In this document: in pieces, positions 24,960 through 32,631 of the stretch
Numbering within the stretch: the first letter of the stretch is position 1
How the letters are laid out: every line of letters starts with the position of its first letter
Source of the DNA: Falsiroseomonas sp050563525
Lineage (GTDB): Bacteria; Pseudomonadota; Alphaproteobacteria; Acetobacterales; Acetobacteraceae
Reading direction: 5' to 3'
Assembly: GCF_050563525.1 (NCBI RefSeq)
Contig: NZ_JBNXUN010000013.1
Span: 71,120-135,119, forward strand
Length of the DNA: 64,000 bases
The notes under the pieces: model-generated
What the model saw: the letters and a program-made list of their open reading frames with translations, nothing else
What the model was told of the DNA's origin: nothing
Databases searched by the model: none
Translations under genes and position numbers: made by a program

Positions 24960-26324
24960 TCAGCCCTTGCGGCGCGGTGCTTCGGGCAGGTCGCCCGCCA
25001 GCTCGAACAGCGTCGCATCGGGCGCCGCAGCAGGCTTTGCCCTCGCCTTGCGGGCCGGAGGCGGCGCCTCGGCGGCGGGCGCCGGGTCCTCGATCACCAC
25101 CTTGGCGCGCTTCGTCGGCGCCGGCGCCGGGGCGATGGCATCCAGCGCTTCCGACAGGTCGGCGATGAGGTCCGCGATGTCCTCCAGCCCCACGGACAGG
25201 CGAATGGTGCCATCGGTGATGCCGAGCTTCGCGCGTTCCTCCGCGCCCACGCGCATGTGGGTGGTGGTGGCGGGGTGGGTCACCAGCGACTTCGAATCGC
25301 CCAGGTTGTTGGAGACATCGATCAGCTTCAGCGCATCGAGGAAGCGGAACGCCGCCTCCTTGCCGCCCTTCACGTCGAAGGTCACCAGGCTGCCTCCGGC
25401 CGCCATCTGCGCCTTGGCCAGCGCCTGCTGCGGATGGTCGGCGCGGAACGGGTACAGCACGCGCGCCACCTCCACGCGCTCGGCCAGGAAATCGGCAATG
25501 GCGGCGGCGCCGTGGCACATGGCGGGCAGGCGCAGGTGCAGGGTCTCGAGACCCTTCAGGATGACCCAGGCGTTGAACGGGCTGATCGAGGGGCCGGTGT
25601 TGCGGATGAAGGGCTGCAGCACCTCGTCCACCCACTTCTTGCGGCCGAGCACGGCGCCGCCGAGCACCCGCCCCTGCCCGTCCATGTGCTTGGTCAGCGA
25701 ATACACGACGACGTCGGCGCCGAATTCGAGCGGTTTCTGCAGCAGCGGCGTGGCGAAGACATTGTCCACCACCACCAGCGCACCGGCTTCATGCGCCAGG
25801 TCGCAGACCGCGGCCATGTCGACCAGGTCCAGCATGGGATTGGACGGCGTTTCCAGCAGCACCAGCGCGGTGGGCTCCGACAGCGCCGTCTTCCATTGCG
25901 CCAGGTCGCCGCCATCGACGAAGACGGAGGTGATGCCGTAGCGCGGCAGCAGGGTCGAGACGATCCAGTGGCAGGACCCGAACAGGGCGCGGGAGGCGAC
26001 GACGCGGTCCCCGGCCTTCAGATGCGAAAGCATGGCGGCATGCACCGCGGCCATCCCCGTGGCGGTCAGGCGACAGGCCTCCGCCCCTTCCAGCGCGCGC
26101 AGGCGGTCCTCCAGCGCCGTCATGGTCGGGTTGCCGAAGCGCGAATACTGGTAGTGCTGCGTTGTGCCGAGGAAGGTGTCCTCCGCCTGGCCGGCGCTGT
26201 CGTAGACGAAGCCGGAGGTGAGGTAGAGCGCCTCCGACGTCTCGTCGTGGTTGGAGCGCATCTGCCCGCCGCGGACCAGCAGCGTGGCGGGGCGAAGCGG
26301 GCGGTCGGGCAGGGTCTTGGCCAT
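24960..26324 (-). CDS. metZ: O-succinylhomoserine sulfhydrylase
   Basis: PLP enzyme of the Cys/Met metabolism family that makes homocysteine from O-succinylhomoserine and sulfide. Signatures: YSRFGNPT near the N-terminus, LEGAEACRLTATGMAAV, VVVDNVFATP, SLTKHMDGQGRVLGG with the PLP lysine near residue 211, and THPATTTHMR. The catalytic part ends around residue 390 (GLEDIADLIADLSEAL); a further 60 residues rich in Pro/Ala/Lys form an unusual tail. GAGGTG lies 5 bases before the ATG. Confidence 0.93.
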   Translation of the reverse strand: MAKTLPDRPLRPATLLVRGGQMRSNHDETSEALYLTSGFVYDSAGQAEDTFLGTTQHYQYSRFGNPTMTALEDRLRALEGAEACRLTATGMAAVHAAMLSHLKAGDRVVASRALFGSCHWIVSTLLPRYGITSVFVDGGDLAQWKTALSEPTALVLLETPSNPMLDLVDMAAVCDLAHEAGALVVVDNVFATPLLQKPLEFGADVVVYSLTKHMDGQGRVLGGAVLGRKKWVDEVLQPFIRNTGPSISPFNAWVILKGLETLHLRLPAMCHGAAAIADFLAERVEVARVLYPFRADHPQQALAKAQMAAGGSLVTFDVKGGKEAAFRFLDALKLIDVSNNLGDSKSLVTHPATTTHMRVGAEERAKLGITDGTIRLSVGLEDIADLIADLSEALDAIAPAPAPTKRAKVVIEDPAPAAEAPPPARKARAKPAAAPDATLFELAGDLPEAPRRKG

Positions 26325-26337
26325 CGGGACACCTCAT

Positions 26338-26355
26338 GTTGCAGTGGGCTGCAAC
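26338..26355 (-). other. Hairpin in the metZ leader
   Basis: On the minus strand GTTGCAG-CCCA-CTGCAAC forms a perfect 7-bp stem immediately upstream of the metZ ribosome site. It may affect translation. I could not fit the leader (26325 to about 26500) to a SAM-II, SAM-V or SAM/SAH riboswitch, and I see no other clear feature between metZ and the tRNA promoter. Confidence 0.4.
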
Positions 26356-26587
26356 GAACAGGACGTCCGGCCCCCCGAGGGGGATACGGGCACGCATGGC
26401 GCACGCCGCGACCCTTTAGCGCGTTTGTTTTCAGCGGGCTTCCGCACCCACCACCCGGCACACCGGGACCTCGCCGCAATCAGGCCGGACAAATCGCGAG
26501 GGGCGCGGCTGCGCCTGGGCCAAGGCTTACGGGCGGGGCGGGCGCCGGTCAAGGATTGCATCGAGGATCGCGTGCATGCGGGCTCCC

Positions 26588-26617
26588 TTGCAGGGGTGGG
26601 GTGGGGGCGGATATAGA
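26588..26617 (+). promoter_or_regulatory. Candidate promoter of the tRNA-Gly gene
   Basis: A good -10 box TATAGA (26612-26617) lies 9 bases before the tRNA, and TTGCAG (26588-26593) sits 18 bases upstream as a weak -35 box. Confidence 0.45.
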
Positions 26618-26626
26618 GACAGCCGC

Positions 26627-26701
26627 GCGGGCGTAGTTCAGAGGTAGAACGTCAGCTTCCCAAGCTGAATGTCGGGGGTTCGATTCCCCCCGCCCGCTCC
26701 A
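26627..26701 (+). tRNA. tRNA-Gly (anticodon CCC)
   Basis: Full cloverleaf: acceptor GCGGGCG (26627-26633) pairs with CGCCCGC (26691-26697); anticodon stem TCAGC/GCTGA encloses TTCCCAA with anticodon CCC at 26659-26661; T-loop TTCGATT between GGGGG and CCCCC. Discriminator T at 26698 and an encoded CCA at 26699-26701. It reads codon GGG. It forms the left boundary of the accessory region. Confidence 0.95.
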
Positions 26702-26911
26702 TCATCTCAACGAGTTACGGCCCGCCAATCCATTCCTGACGGTCCATGGCGCCGTGATGGTCCACCGAGGGTCAAACAGCACGGTCCCGGACAGTTGGCG
26801 CGCACGCCCCTGAACCAGCACCGATCTCGGCCGAAGTGTCCCCGGACGGACCTCCACGCTCTTCGACCGTTCCGTGTGAATGGCGCGCGAACCATCCACG
26901 ATCATCTGTGA

Positions 26912-27273
26912 CCTTAATGTTGAACGGTGATGAGCGGTGCTGGTCGGATGATCGGTTTTGGACCGAGGCCCTCGATGGCTACTTGGCCGCCCGCGATGCG
27001 GGGATCGTCCTTGATCTTGGCCGGATCAAGGAAAGCATCTTCAACAGTGATGACCTTCTCCCCTGCCTGGGATCCATCGCTGATGAGGGACTTGGCCTTC
27101 CTGGAAGGGGCGGGTCAGCCCTGACCTTGGCGCACCAATTGTCGCACCGTCCACGCCTTACCGGTGGCGAGATCGAGGGCTTTCTCGCCGGGCCGCACGT
27201 CGAGGCGGTTCAGTAGGTGCTGGATGCTGTCGGCGATGGCCTCGCTGATGCGATCGTAGTCTGACCCGCCTGA
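26912..27273 (-). pseudogene. Degenerate mosaic fragment: methyltransferase N-terminus plus an unknown C-terminus
   Basis: On the minus strand one frame first reads DYDRISEAIADSIQHLL, then RLDVRPGEKALDLATG, which is the start of a class I SAM-dependent methyltransferase up to motif I. It then diverges and meets TGA at 27115-27117. In the same frame coding-like sequence continues as KVITVEDAFLDPAKIKDD and VAIEGLGPKPIIRPAPL before TAA near 26912; I do not recognise this second part. There is no start codon, and a TAG lies just upstream of the methyltransferase part. Bases 26702-26911 hold no gene I can support. Confidence 0.55.
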
Positions 27274-27358
27274 ACCCTAAACGGCGGCGGACTTCTGGTT
27301 GTGTGGTTGGATTTCCATCTCAAGCTTCCGTCCTGTCGGCGCGGCGTGCGTTAGCCTC

Positions 27359-27946
27359 CTACGGCATGGCGAGCATGACCGTCTCGCCGGACGCTATGAG
27401 CCGCGTCGTCACACCCGGACTGTGCTCCTTCATGTAGCGTACCGTGCTTTCATGCACGGCCATGGCGTGCTCTCGGCTGTCGCAGAACCAGATCGAGGCC
27501 GCCTTTGTGGGATCATCGATGGATCGTGCGATGTAGGCCCCTGCGAGCCCCGGCATGCCCCTGGCCGAGTTCAGCATGTTCTCCCCAAGGGGTTGCGAAC
27601 TCGACGACGGGGCGTTGTCCGCCTTCCTGACCACGCAGTAGAGGTTCTGCGTCGCACCATCCAAGGCCATGTGCGCCCCCACGGTGCCAGTGAAGACCTC
27701 CGGGGCAGGCAACTTGCTCATGTTCTCCTTCACCCAGGCGACGGCCCGCTCCGCTAACTCCTGAGCAGACGCGAGATCTCGGTACATCGTGCAGGTGAGG
27801 ATGTCCCCCTGTTCAGTGGGAAAGGCCACATAGCCTCGCCAACCCTTGTGCGACTGCAACATGGGGAGGAGCGTCGCCTTAACTTTTTCTATTCCCTCAT
27901 CAGCCAGAGGGGCTGCCCCAGGAAAGCGACGCAAGATGATATGCAT
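27359..27946 (-). CDS. Tandem ABM-like (dimeric alpha/beta barrel) domain protein
   Basis: Protein of 195 residues without signal peptide or membrane helix. Two similar halves are visible: residues about 1-95 with LPMLQSHKGWRGYVAFP and about 100-195 with NSARGMPGLAGAYIARS, each followed by a hydrophobic strand, a DLASAQE/DSREHAM helix and a final strand. This fits two fused antibiotic-biosynthesis-monooxygenase-like ferredoxin folds. Such domains are often small oxygenases, isomerases or heme/ligand binders. No function is assigned. It lies alone in the island; about 400 bases upstream of it hold no gene. Confidence 0.65.
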   Translation of the reverse strand: MHIILRRFPGAAPLADEGIEKVKATLLPMLQSHKGWRGYVAFPTEQGDILTCTMYRDLASAQELAERAVAWVKENMSKLPAPEVFTGTVGAHMALDGATQNLYCVVRKADNAPSSSSQPLGENMLNSARGMPGLAGAYIARSIDDPTKAASIWFCDSREHAMAVHESTVRYMKEHSPGVTTRLIASGETVMLAMP

Positions 27947-28476
27947 TGCTTGATCCTCCTGACCCGACTTGGCTGGGAAGATGCTGCTCCTGCTGTGAGT
28001 ACATGGTCAATGCCAATATTCACGATGGCAGTAAAGGCGTCCTCGCGTATTCAAGGTTCAGCTTCCGTTATTCCACATAGCGCTGCGTCAACAGAAGATG
28101 AACGGGCGTGAGGTCCGACACCAATTTGTATCGCTGGGGTGGGCGACGCCAGAATCGTCGAAACTGGGTCGTGGCGCGTTGCGGATCCCATCGTCACCTG
28201 GGGCTCACTGTCGTGCCGCTGGTTGGGTATCTGGATCGGCAGAAACCTGATCCTCGTGCCAGCCACGCTACGGAGGCCCCGCCATCCTTGGTCCGCATTG
28301 CCCGCAATCGGCGGGTAGGCCGAGCACCAGGATCACGAGCGTCGGTAGACAAGCCTGTGCCGGTCTACCGCCTGCTCATGCTTCGCTGTCCAGTCCAACC
28401 TTCTGCTTCTCCGGGTCACCCGCAGGACCAGCGATCCGCTCGATCTGCCCGGCCACCCTCACTTGAGATTGAGCTT
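27947..28476. other. Intergenic region of 530 bases
   Basis: No gene, RNA or convincing terminator is seen. Reading frames here continue as the antisense of the beta-helix gene and are not supported. A short inverted repeat GTAGAC...GTCTAC lies near 28347-28370. Confidence 0.4.
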
Positions 28477-29940
28477 TTAAAGAAACCAGTCGTCGCTGGT
28501 CGAGGTCGCGATCGCGGTGTCGGTCTCCGACGTACGGATGAAGTTGTGGGGCCGCCCGTTGCCCATCCCGTTCCACCAACCACCGTGGTTGCCGCTGCTG
28601 TGGCTCTGCACCCACTCCCAATGGCTGCTGTTCGGTACGATCGGCTGGGGCTCGGCTATTGGTCCAGCCTCCTCAACCTCATTGGGAACGGGCACCGCAA
28701 TCACCTCGTCAGGCCGCTCGACCGCAGTCCCGTCCTCAATGTCCACAACCTCAGGGATGGGATCGGCACTGACTCCATCGGTGTTCCTGACCGGTGTCTC
28801 GTCCGTAGTGTCAACCACGACAGGAACGGGCTCGGCGGTCACCTCATCAGAGTCCCTGACAGGCGCCTCATCCACGATGTCAACCACGACAGGGACGGGC
28901 TCGGCGGTCACTTCGCCAGGGTCCTCGACCGCAGTCTCGTCCTCGATGTCCACCACCTCGGGCGCGGGTTCGGCAATCACCTCATTAGGCTCTTCGCGCG
29001 GCGCGGGAGGCGTGACGGATTCGACGATCCACTGCCACGGGCTGCTGCCGTCCACGGTCGGGCGCGCGGTCAGGAAGTCGGTAGCGCTGGCCTGTGCCAG
29101 CCCATTGACCAACTGATCTTCGGTCATCCCCCAGACGGACGTGTCGCTGATGTCAGCCGCGATGCCGGTGGTGTTCCACAGCATGGCGCCCCACCGCACG
29201 TCGTTGACCACGGTGTTGTCCTGCATGGTGAGACTGGAAACCGCATGCAGGTTGCCCTCCACACCGAAGGAGACCATCGCGAAATTGTCGGAGTTAGGCC
29301 CGTTCTGGATAAAGTTGCCATTGATCGTGGCCTTGCCGCCATTTGGCAGATCAATGCTGTAGCTGGAACTGCTGTCATAGTCGGCAATCACCGAGTTGGT
29401 GACGATGGTCTCGGCGGCACGGCTCTTGATGTGATGGCCGATGGCGAGGTCGTGGAAGTAGCTGTTATCGATCTCAAGCCGCCCAATGCGGTTGGCGTAG
29501 AGGCTGTGCGTCTGGCCATTGCCAATGCCGTTGTTAGCGAACTCGCTGTTGCGGATCGTCACCGTCAAGTCGGCGCCGTTGTTGGTCAAGATCCCCATCT
29601 GATTGTCGTGGAAGTAGCTGTTGAGGACAGTCAGGTCGCCGCCCTGGTGGCGAATACCCGCGCCGTTCCGGTCCGGGACCGCCGCGCCCGAAAACTCGAA
29701 GTTCTCGATCGTCACATTGTCATTGACGGTGAAGATGGCTTTGCCATCGGACGGCGAAACCTCCGCCTTCATGTGCACCATCCCGCCAACACCCTTGAGG
29801 GTGATGGCGGTATTGATGGTTGCGAAATCGTTCAGGTAAGTCCCTGGCTGAACGAGGAGCACATCACCGTCGGTCGAAGCGGCAATAGCGGCTTTCAGTG
29901 TCGAGAACTGCTGTCCCGCACCAACTGTTAGATTTGTCAT
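28477..29940 (-). CDS. Right-handed beta-helix repeat protein with repeat stalk and candidate type I secretion tail
   Basis: Protein of 487 residues. Residues 1-290 resemble a pectate-lyase-like parallel beta-helix: FSTLKAAIAASTDGDVLLVQ followed by N/D/G-rich coils such as IENFEFSGAAV, LNSYFHDNQMGIL and IRNSEFANNGIG. Residues 320-411 are four 23-residue tandem repeats of the form EVTAEPVPVVVDIVDEAPV plus a spacer. The rest is Trp/Gly/Asn-rich and ends SDDWFL. There is no N-terminal signal peptide, and an acidic-then-hydrophobic C-terminus fits ABC-dependent (type I) secretion signals. ATG 29940 is chosen; GTG 29949 is an alternative. It could be a surface or extracellular carbohydrate-active or adhesive protein. 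Confidence 0.75.
   Translation of the reverse strand: MTNLTVGAGQQFSTLKAAIAASTDGDVLLVQPGTYLNDFATINTAITLKGVGGMVHMKAEVSPSDGKAIFTVNDNVTIENFEFSGAAVPDRNGAGIRHQGGDLTVLNSYFHDNQMGILTNNGADLTVTIRNSEFANNGIGNGQTHSLYANRIGRLEIDNSYFHDLAIGHHIKSRAAETIVTNSVIADYDSSSSYSIDLPNGGKATINGNFIQNGPNSDNFAMVSFGVEGNLHAVSSLTMQDNTVVNDVRWGAMLWNTTGIAADISDTSVWGMTEDQLVNGLAQASATDFLTARPTVDGSSPWQWIVESVTPPAPREEPNEVIAEPAPEVVDIEDETAVEDPGEVTAEPVPVVVDIVDEAPVRDSDEVTAEPVPVVVDTTDETPVRNTDGVSADPIPEVVDIEDGTAVERPDEVIAVPVPNEVEEAGPIAEPQPIVPNSSHWEWVQSHSSGNHGGWWNGMGNGRPHNFIRTSETDTAIATSTSDDWFL
28708..28983 (-). repeat. Four 69-bp tandem repeats in the beta-helix gene
   Basis: Units at 28983-28915, 28914-28846, 28845-28777 and 28776-28708 each encode 23 residues (E-V-x-A-E-P-x-P-x-V-V-D-I core). 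Units 2 and 3 are nearly identical in DNA. A partial fifth unit follows. Length variation between strains is likely. Confidence 0.85.
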
Positions 29941-30598
29941 GCGCGTCACTTATCCAGTGGTTGGGGACGCGCGCAAGCCTCATAGTCACGATTTCGTTGA
30001 TAGGGAGGTTCTTTTACTTCCTCACAGCATGATCATCATGATGTCAGCGCATACATGGCTGGGTTCTGGGCGCCCTATACTTCGGAGCTTGTACTCGGAG
30101 ACCGCCGCCTTGGAGGCACGCCGGCTGGCTCAGGCTGTCCCGGCCGCCGCCCGCACCAGCATGGGGTTTCAGTTCCAGTCGCTTCCGTCGGTGGCTCCGC
30201 CCCTCATCGCTGACCAATGTCGGCCCGAAGCTCCCAGCCCCAGGCCGAACCAGCACATCCACCGCCCGCAGCGGAAGACAGGCCTCTACGCCGCGCTTAC
30301 GTTGCGTCCGGTACCGGAGCCACACTGCTTTGCCAGTCCGATGAGGGGTCCACATAAGGTGTCGCTGCCTGTGGCCGCGCTTCATCAACTTTGGGAGGGA
30401 GACGGCGACAGGCTGGTAGACTGATTTGTCAGGGCCAGGGCCGGTTGCTTGCCCAATCGAGTGGACGCGGCACTTGGAGATTGTTTTGCGGCACTGCGAT
30501 GGAGCAGCGCCGGTGGTCGCGGCGTTCGCCTTCAGTCCTTGGTAGCGCGGTACCGGCGGCAGTAGCTGCGCAGGCTTAGGTCAAGTTTGCTGCACCTT
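29941..30598. other. Intergenic region of about 660 bases
   Basis: Holds no gene I can support. Open frames on both strands here have poor codon structure and no recognisable motifs. It may be a remnant of decayed island genes. Confidence 0.4.
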
Positions 30599-31363
30599 CT
30601 AAATTCCGTCCATCAGCATCCAGATACCGCCGATGGTGAGTCCGGCGCCGAGGGATTTGGCGATCCATCTGCCCTTCGGCATGAGCTTTTCTACCAGGAC
30701 GACAAGCGACAGGCCGAAAACCCAAAGCAGGTTCATCACGCCGCCGACGAACAGCAGCGCCATCAGCGCCCAGCAGCATCCGACGCAGAAGGCCCCATGT
30801 TCCACCCCCATCCGGAAGGCGCCGACAGACCCGGCTCGCCAACGCTTCAGGACGAACTCGGCGGGGGATCGACAAACGCCCAGGCAGGCATCCTTCAGCG
30901 GCGTCCATTGGTACAACCCGGCAGTGATGAGGATCATGCCGCCGAGGATGGGGCTGGTGGTTGCCGTGTCTGGGCTGAGGAGCGCCGCTCGGTCCAGCGC
31001 CCACTGCAAGGTCGTGGCCACCAGGGCGAAGCCGGACCAGACTACGATGTAGCCGAGCAGGAAGGCGCTCACCGGCGCGACATTGTGCCCCTGCTCCCGG
31101 CTCCTCCGGGCGAACATGGCAAAGAACAGGATCATGGGCGCAGCGGCAGGCAGCATCATGCCGACCATCATCACCGCCCACATGCCGAGCATCATGACGA
31201 AGTGCATGGGGGTCCATGGTGAGGACTCCATGCCTGCCATAACGCCGTGCTGGCTGCCCGCCATCAGGACAAGATAGGTCCAGGCCAGGGCCGTCACGCC
31301 CGCGACCGCAGCGAGAACCAGGATCCGCTCGCGGGTGAGGACGAACTCCAACGCCCGCGCCAT
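30599..31363 (-). CDS. DUF2182 family membrane protein
   Basis: Integral membrane protein of 254 residues with six to seven helices. Family signatures seen are MHFVMMLGMWAVMMVGMMLP, a Met-rich first half, the WTPLKDACLGVCRSP loop and GVEHGAFCVGCCWALM with paired cysteines. DUF2182 proteins are described as predicted metal-binding membrane proteins; the Met, His and Cys residues in the helices make copper or another soft metal plausible. It starts with ATG 31363 overlapping the stop of the DUF1326 gene by one base, so the two products are probably made together and act together. Confidence 0.88.
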   Translation of the reverse strand: MARALEFVLTRERILVLAAVAGVTALAWTYLVLMAGSQHGVMAGMESSPWTPMHFVMMLGMWAVMMVGMMLPAAAPMILFFAMFARRSREQGHNVAPVSAFLLGYIVVWSGFALVATTLQWALDRAALLSPDTATTSPILGGMILITAGLYQWTPLKDACLGVCRSPAEFVLKRWRAGSVGAFRMGVEHGAFCVGCCWALMALLFVGGVMNLLWVFGLSLVVLVEKLMPKGRWIAKSLGAGLTIGGIWMLMDGI

Positions 31364-32004
31364 CACGGGTGCCGGGGAATGCCGCTCTGCGTCAGATGGA
31401 TGTAGGCGAACTGGCCGTAGCTGTCCGTGAAGTCGAGCTTCACATCGCCGGTGGCCTTGGTCGAGCCACTGCCGTACTCGGCCTCCGTGTATTCGAAGCC
31501 ACTGCGAAGCGACACGCGGACCCGGTGATCCTGTCCGCTGAACGGGCTCTTGATTGGGGTGCCGGTCGAATCGATCACGCCCGGTACGATGATGCGGCCC
31601 CGGCACTCATTCGGCTCCACCTCAACCTTCACCCGCGTGAACACCGGGTCGAGCACCTTGCTCATCGTGGTCGAGAACACCTGGAAGACGGTGGCGCCCG
31701 GTTCGGTCTCACGGCCATGCAGTATCTCGACCAGGGCCTTGCGCTGGTCGGCGTCCGCGCGCTCATCGATGAAGAACTGCTGCGTGCCGTCGCCGAGGTG
31801 GATCGGGCCGGGCCAGCTATAGGTGCCAACCCAACAAAGCCCGTCGAGGCGCGTGCTGCCGAAGTGCCCTCTGTCGATGCGCATCCCCGCGACGGCGCGG
31901 CAGGTGCCGTCGGTGGGCAGAGCGTTGAACTGGCAAGGGCAGCCCCATGCGCAGTTGCAATTGGCATATTCGGGACCTTGGATGCTCCAATCGGTGTATG
32001 CCAT
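31363..32004 (-). CDS. DUF1326 domain protein
   Basis: Soluble protein of 213 residues of the DUF1326 family. Near the N-terminus it has the cysteine cluster NCNCAWGCPCQFN, a likely metal-binding motif of four cysteines. The middle contains YSWPGPIHLGDGTQQFFIDE and the C-terminal half is beta-rich. It has no signal peptide. It is coupled to the DUF2182 membrane protein by a TGATG overlap, a pairing known from other genomes. No function is established; metal handling is inferred from the cysteines and the partner. Confidence 0.88.
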   Translation of the reverse strand: MAYTDWSIQGPEYANCNCAWGCPCQFNALPTDGTCRAVAGMRIDRGHFGSTRLDGLCWVGTYSWPGPIHLGDGTQQFFIDERADADQRKALVEILHGRETEPGATVFQVFSTTMSKVLDPVFTRVKVEVEPNECRGRIIVPGVIDSTGTPIKSPFSGQDHRVRVSLRSGFEYTEAEYGSGSTKATGDVKLDFTDSYGQFAYIHLTQSGIPRHP

Positions 32005-32268
32005 GGCGGCTGTCTCCCGATGATGGCCGAAGCTCGGGCTCCGACTATTCTTGCTCCCTCTGTAACAGTAGGACCTCACGCCTGCCTGAAGCACGCGGGA
32101 ACATTGGCAGGAAGTACTCCCGCACTCGTTGAGAGAGGCTAGCGCTCCGACCAGCGAACTGTGCGCAGGCTGATCTCTAGAGATGAGTGCCCGTTTGGGA
32201 ATGGCTTGTCCCGACGCGGGTGGGGGTGATCCAAGCTCGGGATATGGACCCGATACACCCGAGGCCGG

Positions 32269-32580
32269 ATGGCCGAACTTGGCCGTAAGACGAAGCGCTA
32301 CCCCTCCGACCTGACCGACGAGGAATGGGCGCGGACCGAGCCGCTGCTACCGAAACGCTCGCGGCGGGGGCGCGAACCCTCGGTCGATCTGTGCGAGGTG
32401 CGGAACGCGATCCGCTACATGGCGCGCAGCGCGGGAGGCTGGCGGATGCTGCCGGTGCACTTCGGTCCTTGGCAGACGGTCCACCGGTGGCTCCGGCGCT
32501 TCGTCCGGCGCCTGCTGTTCCGCACTATCCACGACGTGGCGCTGATGCTGGACCGCGAGGCGGCGGGCCGGGATCGCATG
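32269..32580 (+). pseudogene. Truncated IS5-family transposase (N-terminal DUF4096 part)
   Basis: The N-terminal domain of an IS5-family transposase of the IS427 type: YPSDLTDEEWARTEPLLP, VRNAIRYMARSAGGWRMLP and FGPWQTVHRWLRRFVR. Similarity stops after LDREAAGRD around 32575; the DDE catalytic domain is missing and the frame then reads into the end of the convergent glycosyltransferase gene before stopping at 32661. It is an IS remnant at the right edge of the island. Bases 32005-32268 upstream show no clear terminal repeat. Confidence 0.85.
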
Positions 32581-32631
32581 CGGGGCCTCCTCATGCTGGC
32601 GCCCAACACCGCCCTGCGGCGGCGGGTCCCC

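Noticed and set aside
26325..26500. Possible SAM riboswitch before metZ
   Set aside because: A GCTAAAG string and a hairpin are present, but the conserved core and pseudoknot layout of SAM-II, SAM-V or SAM/SAH classes could not be matched.
28708..28983. CRISPR-like spaced repeats
   Set aside because: The repeats are contiguous 69-bp coding units without spacers and keep one reading frame; no cas genes are present. No CRISPR array was seen anywhere in the window.
28108..29931. Open frame of 607 codons on the plus strand
   Set aside because: Most of it is antisense to the beta-helix gene; the reverse strand has clear beta-helix and repeat structure and this frame has no recognisable domain.
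29939..30424. Open frame on the plus strand after the beta-helix gene
   Set aside because: No motif, no ribosome site, and codon pattern unlike real genes in the window.
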